Positions 50,401-58,600 of a stretch of DNA of 64,000 nucleotides are shown here, piece after piece. The position numbers and the translations under genes were made by a program. The notes beneath the pieces were generated by a model. It was given only the letters and a program-made list of their open reading frames with translations, did not search any database and was not told the DNA's origin. Origin of the DNA: Anoplolepis gracilipes (lineage: Eukaryota; Arthropoda; Insecta; Hymenoptera; Formicidae); contig NC_132980.1 in NCBI RefSeq assembly GCF_047496725.1, positions 6,060,072 to 6,124,071 of the forward strand. The letters are read 5' to 3'. Each line of letters begins with the position of its first letter. Position 1 is the stretch's first letter.

Positions 50401-53253
50401 AAGGATATCGCGGTGGAAAAGGTAGGCGCTTTAGAAGATTTGAAGACAGACGCTTCGAAACATTTAATGCTAAATAAAAAAGTGGAGGATAAAAAATCGA
50501 GTCACCAAGATATATCCTCAAATGTCGAAGCTGAAAAGCTGTTAGACAAGAAGAAGCATATTAAAAATACGTCAGAATCAGAATCAAAGTTCGAAACTAA
50601 CGTTGAACTCACAACCAAATCTTCGAAAGATGATAAAGATATAATACTTGATTCCGACAATGACTTCAAGACTTCTGACGTTGAAATATCCAAAACTGAC
50701 GCTCCTGTCGAGATTATTATTAAAGAAGAAAGTAAATCTAATTTGCATGCTGCATCGAAGGCTGATGAAAAAGTTATATATAACGGACAAATGACAGGAT
50801 ACTTGACAAAGGACCAACGATCGGGCTTCGTAGCTGACGAAGAGAAACAACTAGAAGTTCCACAAGACACAAGCGAGCAAAAACGCGTCAAGGATTCTAC
50901 AGAAAGAGAGTCTGGGTCGAGAAGGAAGGTTTCTCGAACTAGACCCTCGAGGAGACGAATATCTTCGAAAATAAAGCAAAAAACGAAGAATGTCGAGCTG
51001 ACAGAGGCGATTCAGCAGGAAGAGGAAGTGGATAAAACGTCCACTACTATTGCTAGTGTTATTACTGCTACATCTGCTACCCCGTCTACCGTACTTTCCA
51101 AGACGAAAGCTGCGGAGAAAATCGATAGCCAGGTTTTCGGAGATTCCGAGTCGCAAACTTCCCAAGAAATAGACGCGAGAACGGTTGGCCATCCGGACTC
51201 GACGTATTCGAAAAACTCGCAGGACGCTGAAGAAAGCAAGGAGACTGAGCTGTCGTTCGGTCATCAAATTACGGAGAATAGCACGAGGGATTTATCGGAA
51301 GGGGCAGAACAGAAAACCGAATATACTAGTTTAAAAGACGAGAACTTTACTGAAAATCCGCAAAGCGTCGTGGAAACGGAATCGACGGAAGTTACCCACG
51401 TTTTCGAAGAGAAAATGTCCGACGACGAAGAATACTTGTCAAGAGAATACGAAACTCCGGACGATGACGAATCCAACGCGAACACGGAAGAGAAAAAGTT
51501 CCAAGTGAGCTCGGAAGAGGCACCTAACAAGATTCCCTCTGCGTCTACTCGCGAAGCTGATGATTTGAACGAAGAGGATCATTCGACTACGAAATACAGC
51601 CAAGAGGTGAATTACGAAGGATCAAACGAGTATCCGGATACGATGGAACTGTCCGCAGAAAATTCGCGCGAGGAAACTAGCGTCCAAGAAGATTACAGGG
51701 ACTCGGAGGAGAGCACCGAAGATTATACAACGTCCATTGATTACACGAGTTCCGAAGAATACAACGATTCTCAGGAGGACGTTACGGATTCGACTGAAGA
51801 CGCTGAAAGCAGCACCGAAGGTATCTTAAAATTCACAGACGAATTACCGAGGTCGAATGAGAGAGACGATGACGCGGAGACAAAGGAAACGTCGGAATCC
51901 TATGAAAGCGACGCGTACGATTACGTCGACGACAATTACGAGCCAGAAAATTACAAGGAGATGGAAACTGCCACCAAATCGAATGATTCTAGGGAGGAGA
52001 AGACACATCCGATCGATGATGAAGCGGAAATGCAGACTGAGGACAGTGTCACGGAAGTGGCAGGTCTCGAAAAGGTTACAAGTTTAGCCACGACTTTGCC
52101 GACTACCACAACAATGTCATCAACTAGTACAACATCTACCACCACGACTACAACTACGACTACGACTACCCCTAGACCGATGACTACTACCACTCGTCCC
52201 ACGTCACCGAAATTTCCTAAACCCGGAAACAGAAGGGTTTATGCTTACATTCCTTCTACGACGACCCCGGTTCCGGTGGTGATTAAATCGAGAATAGGTT
52301 TGGTTAATCCGAAACCAGCGAAACCGCCCAAGTCCTACAACGATTTGGCGCCGAAGCCGGTGATCAGGAAGATTGCTTTGACGCGCAAACCTATTTCTAC
52401 CACTGAGACTATTACTACGGAAAGGTTGAATACAGAAAGTCCGACGGAAACTACGACGGAGTATGTAACAACAACGACGACGACAGCAATTATGACGGAG
52501 TCTGGCAAAACCGAGGAGAGTGTTCTCGAGAACAAGCTGGAGGCGAACGAACCAACCCCTGTTGATACTTCTGCGAAAAGCAATCGGACAAACAAGGAGG
52601 ATCAACTTTCGAGTCCGACCGAGCAAAATTCTCCCGTAAACTCTTCAAAGGATGCCAGTTCAGGGACCTCGACCAAAGAGCTGGAGACTTCCACCCTTTA
52701 TCTCCTGTCCAGGCTGACTACCCTCGCATCTGCTGTCGAGCAGACAACTATAAAAGTGAAAACTGAACCGCAGGAAACTACGGAAAAGATCTTCGCGACG
52801 ACCTCTCTACCTCTGACGACGTTGCCCCTTGAAAAGTCATACACTGAATACAGTGAGGCTGATACCGAGAAGTACCCTAAAGAAGCAAAGGTCACAGCTT
52901 CCGCCAAAGACCAACATTACGTTACCGAAATCCCTTGGGTTCCCGCCGAACGGTCGACGTCAGTTTCGACGATTCCCACCTCGATTATTTCGACGACGGA
53001 ATCTGTGATCCATCAGCGAAAGTCCGCGGGTTCCCGGAAGCACGCGAGCTTCAATTGCTTGGAGAAGGAGATGTATCGCTTCTACGGCGACGTCAGGGAC
53101 TGTCGGCTCTTCCACTACTGCTCGCCGGGCTTCACCAGGCGGCAGGTGCTGGACTTCCGGTTCGTCTGCGAGGAAGGCACGGCATTCGACGAGGAGACGC
53201 AGACCTGCCGTCACGACGTGCGTAATCGCAAGTGCCGGAATCGGTCCTGGTGA
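17628..53253 (+). CDS. Spliced gene: secreted mucin-like cuticle protein with N- and C-terminal chitin-binding (ChtBD2) domains, CPAP1-type
   Basis: Six coding exons join in phase to give about 1597 residues: 17628-17661, 45308-45369, 45486-45609, 47188-47344, 48776-49463 and 49525-53253 (TGA). Seen in the sequence: a signal peptide (1 to about 27); a ChtBD2 with cysteines 46, 62, 68, 83, 96 and 104 and the motif GGYYADVEAGCQMFHVC; a linker of about 1430 residues, first Pro/Gln/His/Ser/Thr-rich, then Lys/Glu/Asp-rich, with a Thr run near 1212-1247; and a second six-cysteine ChtBD2 (cysteines 1533-1592) ending five residues before the stop. Known: CPAP1 proteins have one ChtBD2 and bind chitin in cuticle. 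Inferred: an extracellular matrix protein tethering chitin at both ends through a glycosylated linker. The second terminal domain and the great length are unlike small CPAP1 proteins. I cannot assign an ortholog symbol. An upstream 5' UTR exon is expected but was not located. Confidence 0.85.
18968..19381. repeat. Tandem duplication, about 210-bp unit, two copies
   Basis: Copies 18968-19177 and 19178-19381 both start CAATAAATTTTCTTTGGGC. Both contain AAGCTCGTTTAAAAAATATC and GATGAAATTATTTAAGTCTT, and end AACTTGTACTT-ACTGTATAAAC. Differences are few outside the T-rich part. Confidence 0.8.
20178..20260 (-). mobile_element. Possible 3' end of a non-LTR retrotransposon with (TAA)n tail
   Basis: On the minus strand, AGTTATCCTAAGCCGAAAGG then CGAGGATTATGTGC runs straight into (AAT)n at 20178-20199. 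A GC-richer terminal hairpin-like segment followed by a TAA/AAT tail is the usual look of I- or R1-related LINE ends. Only the tail is recognisable; no reverse transcriptase frame follows. Confidence 0.35.
20390..20790. repeat. Degenerate AATTAA/AATCA simple-repeat tract
   Basis: About 400 bp is built from imperfect AAATTA hexamers. It passes into perfect runs of AAAATT (about 20698-20735) and then AAATC pentamers (about 20736-20780). Confidence 0.85.
29900..29985. repeat. 31-bp tandem repeat, 2.8 copies
   Basis: Units at 29900, 29931 and 29962 (partial) share TTGACATATGTACAATTTGA followed by CATTATAATAT. The third has one substitution (CAGTTT). Confidence 0.88.
31520..31552. repeat. (CT)n microsatellite
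   Basis: Pyrimidine tract of CT repeats with a few interruptions. Similar CT/GA tracts occur at 17790-17816, 42797-42818, 43687-43709 and 62371-62399. Confidence 0.9.
33682..33847. repeat. Hairpin-forming inverted repeat, about 50-bp stem
   Basis: The left stem near 33682-33732 contains GATTTATTATACAAGTGCG. The right stem near 33798-33847 contains its complement CGCACTTGTATATAAATC. The loop of about 65 bases has a (CA)n/(TA)n tract. Confidence 0.65.
33841..34130. repeat. Inverted repeat with about 110-130-bp arms
   Basis: Left arm 33848-33968 (ATCACTAAGAATTATTTGTTTCG, then CATAAAATTCCTTTA, then ATTAAATACAAATAAAGAAT). Right arm 34020-34128 carries the complements in mirrored order. It is directly adjacent to the shorter hairpin at 33682-33847. 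Confidence 0.7.
36201..36660. repeat. Diverged tandem duplication, about 200-255-bp unit
   Basis: Copies start near 36201 and 36456 (TTATTAAATTTTGA-GAGAG). Each contains ATCGACAT, a GAAAAA-ATATATA stretch and GGCTTTTAAGTTAATT near its end. Confidence 0.55.
37500..38058 (-). pseudogene. cytb: Nuclear copy of mitochondrial cytochrome b (NUMT), copy 1
   Basis: Read on the minus strand with TGA as Trp, the sequence gives cytochrome b hallmarks in order: SNSLGTNRN, KIPFHN-YFTIRDN, DPDNFSPGNP, IHI-PE-YFLF, ILRSIPNKL and VIEYPFALIRQ. In the conserved QPEW block both CAA and TGA have become TAA, and there are later frameshifts. It is therefore a dead nuclear copy of the C-terminal half, inside intron 1 of gene 1. 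Confidence 0.88.
38160..38655 (-). pseudogene. cytb: Nuclear copy of mitochondrial cytochrome b (NUMT), tandem copy 2
   Basis: This is a second, more eroded copy in the same direction. SNSLGTNRN, KIPFHNYFTIKDNLGFI and NTQVIEYPFVLIRQILSLIYF are readable. Relative to copy 1 it has lost the block around NPTINSIHIQPEW and part of IPNKLERV, and has an AT expansion at about 38575-38610. The flanks (GCACGTTATTA, GTTTGTGGAAAGAT) are repeated too, showing a roughly 620-650-bp tandem duplication after insertion. Confidence 0.85.
40340..41890. repeat. Diverged tandem array, about 440-bp unit, about four copies
   Basis: The marker CCAAAAATTCCTATACAAAT followed by CGAATTAATATTCC recurs near 40664, 41110 and 41653, with a shorter form near 41875. 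Each unit also has TTCTTCTC-GA-TTAAAAATATTCTAAATAAA and GATTTGCTTTC blocks. Spacings are about 446, 543 and 222 bp. The longer spacing includes the 54-bp tandem repeat at 41361-41520. AT-dinucleotide tracts (40799-40822, 41237-41271) sit inside. Confidence 0.7.
41361..41518. repeat. 54-bp tandem repeat, about three copies
   Basis: The units start at 41361, 41415 and 41469, each with ATTAAATTAATAAGTTTTGC and ATATATAATTTGGCAATATT. They are essentially identical, so the amplification is recent relative to the surrounding diverged array. Confidence 0.85.
42199..42228. repeat. (GT)15 microsatellite in intron 1 of gene 1
   Basis: Perfect GT dinucleotide run, with TG-rich flanks. Confidence 0.95.
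45308..45369 (+). CDS. Gene 1 coding exon 2: hydrophobic core and end of signal peptide
   Basis: The acceptor TTTGTGTTTCAG precedes 45308 and the donor GGC|GTAAGT follows 45369. Entering in phase 1, it reads VFVSILNLQHGRLLCSAGEPG (split here as VFVSILNLQH then GRLLCSAGEPG) and leaves in phase 0. It supplies most of the hydrophobic core and a small-residue cleavage region (CSA/GE). An ATG at 45334 in another frame (Kozak-like AACATGG) runs into a stop at 45370-45372 and is unlikely to be used. Confidence 0.78.
45486..45609 (+). CDS. Gene 1 coding exon 3: first half of N-terminal ChtBD2
   Basis: The acceptor GGCCTTTCAAG ends at 45485. The exon encodes YLDFDNLPETNFSC and then the conserved CPAP1-type stretch GGYYADVEAGCQMFHVC, with the first three domain cysteines (46, 62, 68). 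It ends in phase 1 at the donor AAAG|GTAGTT. The preceding intron is only 116 bp. The ChtBD2 domain is interrupted after the residues TIGQK, and the next exon supplies the second half. Confidence 0.9.
46715..47119. mobile_element. Non-autonomous hAT-like element (389 bp) with 8-bp target duplication
   Basis: The element spans 46723-47111. It starts TAGGGTTTCC and ends GGAAACTCTA, an inverted pair of terminal repeats with one mismatch. Inner sequence is rich in repeated CCCGGGAT/ATCCCGGG motifs near both ends. It is flanked on both sides by the same octamer GTCTCGAC (46715-46722 and 47112-47119), a perfect 8-bp target duplication as produced by hAT transposases. The inside has no transposase frame, so it is a MITE. 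It sits in intron 3 of gene 1 and ends close to the acceptor of exon 4. Confidence 0.88.
47188..47344 (+). CDS. Gene 1 coding exon 4: second half of N-terminal ChtBD2
   Basis: The acceptor GTGTTTCCAG ends at 47187 and the donor AG|GTAAAA follows 47344. In phase 1 it reads DEIMDIKFLCLNGTVFDQE and continues to VDEVDC and YNLNLELYG, giving cysteines 83, 96 and 104 that complete the six-cysteine ChtBD2. The NGTVFDQET pattern is typical of peritrophin-A domains. The acceptor lies only 68 bp downstream of a hAT-like element's target duplication. Confidence 0.92.
47397..47450. repeat. (AT)n microsatellite, about 27 units
   Basis: An uninterrupted AT dinucleotide tract begins about 52 bp after the donor of gene 1 exon 4. 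Confidence 0.95.
48776..49463 (+). CDS. Gene 1 coding exon 5: Pro/Ser/Thr/His/Gln-rich linker
   Basis: The acceptor TCCTGCTCGCAG ends at 48775. The phase-2 entry gives SLHENDKDDEDDLTDHPVED, followed by Ser/Thr/Pro-rich and then His/Tyr/Gln-rich sequence with no cysteines. The exon ends at AAG|GTAAAT in phase 0. The open frame continues through the 61-bp intron to a stop at 50111, but past 49463 it is out of frame with the conserved C-terminal domain, so that extension is treated as spurious. The linker has a low-complexity mucin-like character and no recognisable fold. Confidence 0.88.
49464..49524 (+). other. 61-bp mini-intron of gene 1
   Basis: GTAAAT at the 5' end and TTATTTTAG at the 3' end bound a 61-bp AT-rich sequence. 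Splicing it keeps phase 0 and links the linker exon to the exon with the C-terminal ChtBD2. If retained, the reading frame stays open through the intron but shifts and stops at 50111. Confidence 0.85.
49525..53253 (+). CDS. Gene 1 terminal coding exon: long acidic and Thr-rich linker plus C-terminal ChtBD2
   Basis: The acceptor CTCTTATTTTAG ends at 49524 and the frame is open for 1242 codons to TGA at 53251. In order it holds a Pro/Gln-rich part; a dibasic RRKR-S site at residues 550-554; a Lys/Glu/Asp/Ser-rich part with a basic patch near 820-842; a Tyr-containing acidic part near 1145-1170; a Thr run near 1212-1247; and a ChtBD2 with cysteines 1533, 1548, 1554, 1570, 1583 and 1592. The motif CRLFHYCSPG matches the ChtBD2 core. 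The linker carries no cysteines, fitting an extended, possibly O-glycosylated chain. The retained six-cysteine domain at the very end of a long exon is good evidence that the frame is real. Confidence 0.93.
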   Translation: MSKLTIAPVPILQESSRTVQTKMIQTSQQQQRISDNFLPTSTATIETTVRSFYPTPRPSPKPSQSVVHQLSSVTQRGGIHRVNPPGVTVPQLKPHQITINLPPPDIQRIVQNPSPLLPSQSRVIVTAKASVSDESGRPLNSTQLVTLPLPTIPASYDDYKEGDESFDPFYRDVPKIFKSRQVAREGAMEKTRLSRRKRSQLYHLINGASSQDGDSKATREGESRRKEDEATNVEDVEIGDFRAIRESLMKFRDILFSDEADEDAFRNTADEIENKHLAKDCGTLEAKSVQRTKDIAVEKVGALEDLKTDASKHLMLNKKVEDKKSSHQDISSNVEAEKLLDKKKHIKNTSESESKFETNVELTTKSSKDDKDIILDSDNDFKTSDVEISKTDAPVEIIIKEESKSNLHAASKADEKVIYNGQMTGYLTKDQRSGFVADEEKQLEVPQDTSEQKRVKDSTERESGSRRKVSRTRPSRRRISSKIKQKTKNVELTEAIQQEEEVDKTSTTIASVITATSATPSTVLSKTKAAEKIDSQVFGDSESQTSQEIDARTVGHPDSTYSKNSQDAEESKETELSFGHQITENSTRDLSEGAEQKTEYTSLKDENFTENPQSVVETESTEVTHVFEEKMSDDEEYLSREYETPDDDESNANTEEKKFQVSSEEAPNKIPSASTREADDLNEEDHSTTKYSQEVNYEGSNEYPDTMELSAENSREETSVQEDYRDSEESTEDYTTSIDYTSSEEYNDSQEDVTDSTEDAESSTEGILKFTDELPRSNERDDDAETKETSESYESDAYDYVDDNYEPENYKEMETATKSNDSREEKTHPIDDEAEMQTEDSVTEVAGLEKVTSLATTLPTTTTMSSTSTTSTTTTTTTTTTTPRPMTTTTRPTSPKFPKPGNRRVYAYIPSTTTPVPVVIKSRIGLVNPKPAKPPKSYNDLAPKPVIRKIALTRKPISTTETITTERLNTESPTETTTEYVTTTTTTAIMTESGKTEESVLENKLEANEPTPVDTSAKSNRTNKEDQLSSPTEQNSPVNSSKDASSGTSTKELETSTLYLLSRLTTLASAVEQTTIKVKTEPQETTEKIFATTSLPLTTLPLEKSYTEYSEADTEKYPKEAKVTASAKDQHYVTEIPWVPAERSTSVSTIPTSIISTTESVIHQRKSAGSRKHASFNCLEKEMYRFYGDVRDCRLFHYCSPGFTRRQVLDFRFVCEEGTAFDEETQTCRHDVRNRKCRNRSW

Positions 53254-54190
53254 CGTGAGTGAAGGGCTTCCCTATCCCTTCCACCGTGTTTTCCTCCACC
53301 CTCGACACTCTGTTGATTTTGGTAATTCGTGAATCCTCCATAGGACTCTCCGTAGTGTATTTATAACTCTTTTTTTTTCTTTTAAGCATACCCAAAAGAA
53401 GAGAGCCCCTTCTCTTCTCCTAAGCCCATTGCCATAGCGCCTCGCGCTGGATTCACACTTATTAAAATTAATGTCGATCCGATCGGCCCGCGATCGCTGA
53501 TCGGATCAGGTGGGATAAAATCGAGGAGGCACACACATCCGATGCGGTGCGAATTTCGTGGGTGCACCTGAAACCATCGCACGGCATTAATTATTGTTAG
53601 CGTTAAGTTCAGAGAGCGAAGAATCGGTTCCTACGTTGTTCCCGAGGCGCGAGAAAGAGAGACTTTAAGCAAAGACACGACTGTGTAAAGTAGTCTTTTT
53701 GTAACCCTTCACGCGACCGATTCAATGACGCGTGAACTTTTTTAAACACGTTGCCGAATATTGCCGAAGAAACACTCTCGTTACTCTTAGCACCTCGTTC
53801 GTAGCGCGATAATTTATATTGACACGGAAACAGCTGATTTTTTAACGAAGAGATAACTTTATTCGATATCGAGAGATAAAATATATTTTTGATAAAATAT
53901 ATGCGCCCCTCTCTGGTCTCGGATCGTCAATTCTTGTCATGAATCAATGATATTCACACATCAGAATGTGTGGTATGCGTTAAAAATGTACGAAAATATT
54001 TTCACAATTAAAATACCTTTACAAGGGAATATCACTCATGTTTTTGATAGTGTTTTGTATAAAATTTAATTTTATATATGCAATAATAATTTGTTTTATA
54101 AAAAATGTTTTCACAAAATTTTATTTTCTACATATAATTAATATTATTTTCATTGTCGCGTTTAATAAAATGTGCCTACAAATAAAATGT
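53254..54190 (+). other. Probable 3' UTR of gene 1
   Basis: This is the sequence after the TGA, without further coding signal. Two AATAAA hexamers at 54164-54169 and 54181-54186 are the first well-formed polyadenylation signals and would give a 3' UTR of roughly 0.93 kb. A frame at 53382-53582 (minus strand) looks like chance. Confidence 0.4.
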
Positions 54191-55199
54191 CGCAGATATA
54201 AACGCTCATCTTATTCTACTTGTATGTCAATTCTTCGAATCAATGTCTCGTCGAACCAAAAAGTGCAATAAGACGTAACATCGTTGCTCAAGCATCTTTT
54301 AGATATGAATTTAGCTCGATAAAGCGTAGATATCTCAAAGTGACGAGCGTGCAAGACGTAGTCGATTTAACAAATGCGTTACATGTAAGAAAGAAAGATT
54401 GCGACTTACGATTTGCAATCCGTTTTAATATGCATATATTCGATAATATCCGTATATTTTATTACACAAAAATAAAACACGCTGATCAAAGAATTCGCGT
54501 AATCTTTCATTTACATGGTCTGATAATTTCCTACTATTAATTAACGTGCTTTAATTAAAAGTGCACCTCAGATATATAAATATATATTATATAATAAATA
54601 TATATTTTTACGAAGTCTCCCTTTTTTATTCCGGACCATCTAGCGATTTAGATAGAATCTAGGAAATTCGTACGTGTCGCCAAAATGAGCGTGCAACTCG
54701 TTGACAATTTTCACATATGTACATATTGCGTGCACGCAATGACGTATAATATTCGAAAAAAAATTATAGCTATTATATTTTGTAAGCGATTGTACTATGT
54801 CAATAATAATTGTATATTCTATATGCATACATGTGTGTGAAATTTATTCCATCTTTACTGTGCTTCCTTTTTCCTGTGTATATTAGAACAAAAATTCTTT
54901 TATATCCTTAAATCCTAATATTTTATATTTTACATTCTTTATCCTTTTATATTCTAATATCTCCTTAATTCTCCTTTTTTTTTATCTTTAGCAAATATTT
55001 TCTTATATAAACTTGTATATTTTTTTTTTCTAAATAAAAAGAAAAATTTCAATCTAAGAATCTGACATTAATCTGACGTTTATTTTCAGTTATTAAATAT
55101 ATCATAAAATAATACAGTTTGTTGTAAAACTATATATCAATACATGTAATATTGCATTCCAGTTGTAAAAACAACCTTACGAAAATTATTCACTGGTAT

Positions 55200-55562
55200 A
55201 TCAAATAGAAGGTATTTATTTTTATATTTTTATTAAAAGTTTTACAATTCTACATTAAATACATATACTTAAGAGAGGAAACGAAATTTATACATTAATA
55301 TATACATTGCTTGCAGCATCAACTTATGTATATACGATTATATTATATATAATATATTGTAATTGGATCTGTTATACATTTGTCCTCAATTAGTATAATG
55401 CATGTTCAATGTATGCGATTTGCAATCGTTTACATAAGGGTACGTAATTTGTATTAAAATATGTCGTATTACATATTGAAATTTGATGCACACCTTTTAC
55501 TTTTACAGCTCTTGATTACTTTTCTTTCTGTCACAATCTTTATACTTCAACTCCATTCGAAT
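55200..55562 (-). other. Probable 3' UTR of the obst-E-like gene
   Basis: Downstream of the TAA on the minus strand, an AATAAA hexamer (TTTATT on the plus strand at about 55215-55220) is a candidate polyadenylation signal about 345 nt from the stop codon. Sequence between 54190 and 55200 shows only AT-rich DNA and no gene. Confidence 0.35.
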
Positions 55563-55620
55563 TTAAAAAAGCCTCGCCTGCTGATATGTCGGAGTGGTTT
55601 TAACTATTGCTTCATGTTCA
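55563..55620 (-). CDS. obst-E: obst-E-like terminal coding exon
   Basis: The acceptor TTCTTTCTTTTTCAG ends just upstream of 55620. Its first base completes TGT for the sixth cysteine of domain 3 (Cys246), and 18 codons follow before TAA at 55565-55563. The exact restoration of the expected cysteine supports this small exon, which is too short to show as a long open frame. Confidence 0.85.
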
Positions 55621-58600
55621 CTGAAAAAGAAAGAATTAATTTAAAGTAACTCGTGTAATTTAAGTCACAATTATTACGAATTAACAATATAAACATCAGC
55701 CATTTTATTACAGTCGATTATTGTCGAAGAATAATTATATAATTGTATAATTATTAAAAAACATTAAAAAATATAAACAATAAAAATTCTATGTAATATA
55801 TATATATATATATATATATTAAATTACATAATTATTTAATGAAAAGGTATTTTTCAAATTTCGGAATATTTTGTATTATTTTTGTATTATTAAGAATAAA
55901 ATCCAATTTTTTTATATGGCAACTAGTCATAAATAAAATAGCTAATAATTTACAATTTTTTTATAAATTTTAGTGAAAAGTTTCATAGACGAAAGGCAAC
56001 ACGGACAAGCGATTTTGATAAAAGATCTTCTTAAATATCACTCACCAGCCAGTGACATTTTCCGCGGCGTCGCAAGCGTCGATGAGGTCGTTAAAGGCAT
56101 TTCCGATGCCACAATTCTGCAATCGTGGACGGCCATTGACGCAAATGTAATAGTGATGACAGTCGGCGTTGCTGCGGTAAAACTTAGTCTCGGCGTCCAG
56201 TCCGAAGGGGCTACTTTTCACCTCCGGGCAACGAAAGCCGAGGAAAGCCTCGGCGTCGCAATCTGGCACCTGATCCGGCCAGTCGCATCGATATGTCTCC
56301 GGATTGAAGGCCAGGCCCTCCGGACAATCGAAGACGTAGCCTCGACCGTCCACGCAATTCGTGAATTGACCGCAATGCTGATGATCGCCGATCTTGAAGT
56401 AGCCGTACTGATGGGGACAGTCTTCGGTGGGGTTTGCTTTCTCTAAAAGAAATTCAATGAAAAAAATTTTGTTATTTAATCGCACTTTAATATACTGTTG
56501 ACTTGTAATAAAATCTTTGTCATTTAATAGAGCTTCGATCATTTAAATGATAGAAATATATTGAAATTTTGAAGAGAGCAGCAAACTTTACAACATAATT
56601 AAAATCAGAATCTGATAATATTGTAATATTATTTTTATCGACGAAAATTATTCAGACAATCATATTTATCATATCATATTTATAAACTATATACAAAATA
56701 TTTATAATAAATATTTTTATCAAAATATATTTGTTATATTATTATCTTATTTTTGTTTGTTTATTTTCTATTTTTTTTCTTATTTTTTAGGTCCTTATTT
56801 AATTTTGCAATCTACAGACCATAAAGATTTATCATAAATATCCCAGCAAAAGTTTAAGAAATATTTATATTTATTTTGTATAAAATATTTATGTAATATT
56901 TCAAAAAAAAAATCAATAAAACAGATAGTATTAATATAAATAAAGTAAAATAAATTTTAAATAAAATAAATAACATTAACAAAGTAAATAATAGAAAGAA
57001 GATTTATCATAAATATCATGTACTGTCAAGATAAAGATTGATCGTAACTTACGCAAGTTTGGTCTGCCCGTGCAATCTATGTCGATGGGATATCCGCAAG
57101 GATAGTTGAAACGAGCCTCAGGATTATAATATAAGCCTTCAGGACATAACTTTTCTTCAGCAACCCCATCGATGCACTCGATATAAGCGTCGCATTGATT
57201 TTGCACCGAGTAACGACCGTTCCTCTCTGGACAGGATGCAGATGCGTCTCGTTTCGGTGAGAATTGCTGCTGGTTGTAACTCAGCTGATTGTCAAACAGC
57301 TGATTCGAAAACCTGGCATTTTGATTGAGCGCTGAAATGCGATAAGTCTTTGAAAAAAACAATTCACCCTAAATTCCTATTTTAAATAAGACTCTCAAAT
57401 TCTTTTTAAATCTATCGTATATCCTGGTGGAAGGTGTTCTTAGAATTTTTGTATTCGAAAAAAAAAATCAGTAAATTTACATTATTTCTCGTATTTTTTC
57501 AGATCGTTTTATTCTATTTTTTTTGTTCAATATTCAGTAGAAATTAAAAATAGATTAACATTTGCGTTTATCTATATCGATAAATAAAATCCACTCAAAG
57601 CTGATTTTTCAGAAATATTTTGTTAAATGTTAAATAAATTAATAATTACATATTAAAATTGCTTATATAAATATTCCGAGTGATACAAGAATATTTCATA
57701 TTTTTATCGTAAATAAGTTTTGTGAAAATTTCTCATATGTTAAAATCTCAATATAAAATATTCTGAGATTTTTTATTTTACAGTTTCCTAAAAAATATTA
57801 AAAAACCAGAATAAATTTGATATTTTTTCAGAATTTTCTTCATAAATATAAATAAAAAATTCCTAAAATTGTTTAGAAAATTATGAGATTTTTTTCACCA
57901 AAGTAATTTTGCTACCAAAATTATTGACGACAGAGGACAGTTTCAAGACTTTGATTCAAACCGCAACCAATATTGCGTACAAAACTCGTCAAACAAGTCC
58001 GTCCAGGAGATATTAATGAGTCGTGTTCAGTAACGCAGCGAGATGTGATTATCGCACGATGGCGAAAGTTCGGTGATAGCCAGCACTCGACCTCTATGAA
58101 GCCATGTGTACATGTTTGTGTGTGTGTGTCTGATGCGCATACATTAGCTACATTTACCTGCGCATCGCTTACGCAATGTCTGCGTGCTGTTGGTAACCGA
58201 TTTTGCCGCAGGCAAAAGATTGGGCCAAAAATACTTTCAGAGATAAAGCAAAGTATTTAAAAAAGAAATCCAAAGTAATCTAATAAAAATAAAATTCGTT
58301 ATCGTTGCAATGAAAATTAATTTATGTAATTTAGGAAAGTTTTTTTTGCAACGAGTTGCCCTTTTCAATATGGATGAAATATTCGGAGTGGAAGGGAAAC
58401 TGGGTCCGATATTAGCCTCAGGATATAACGAAAGGTCGAGGAACAACGACAATAGCCTCGTGCGCGAAAACTGTCGGGTATTCCCGAGAAATGTTTCCCG
58501 GGGCAGAAATTGCACAAGGTGTACGTGAACGCAAACAACGGGAGAAAGTTCCACTGATTACAAATTCGATTATCCGTCGTTAAACCGACGAGCACGAACA

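Noticed and set aside
55973..56446. 157-codon plus-strand frame
   Set aside because: It is the antisense shadow of obst-E-like exon 3, whose domains and splice sites are convincing.
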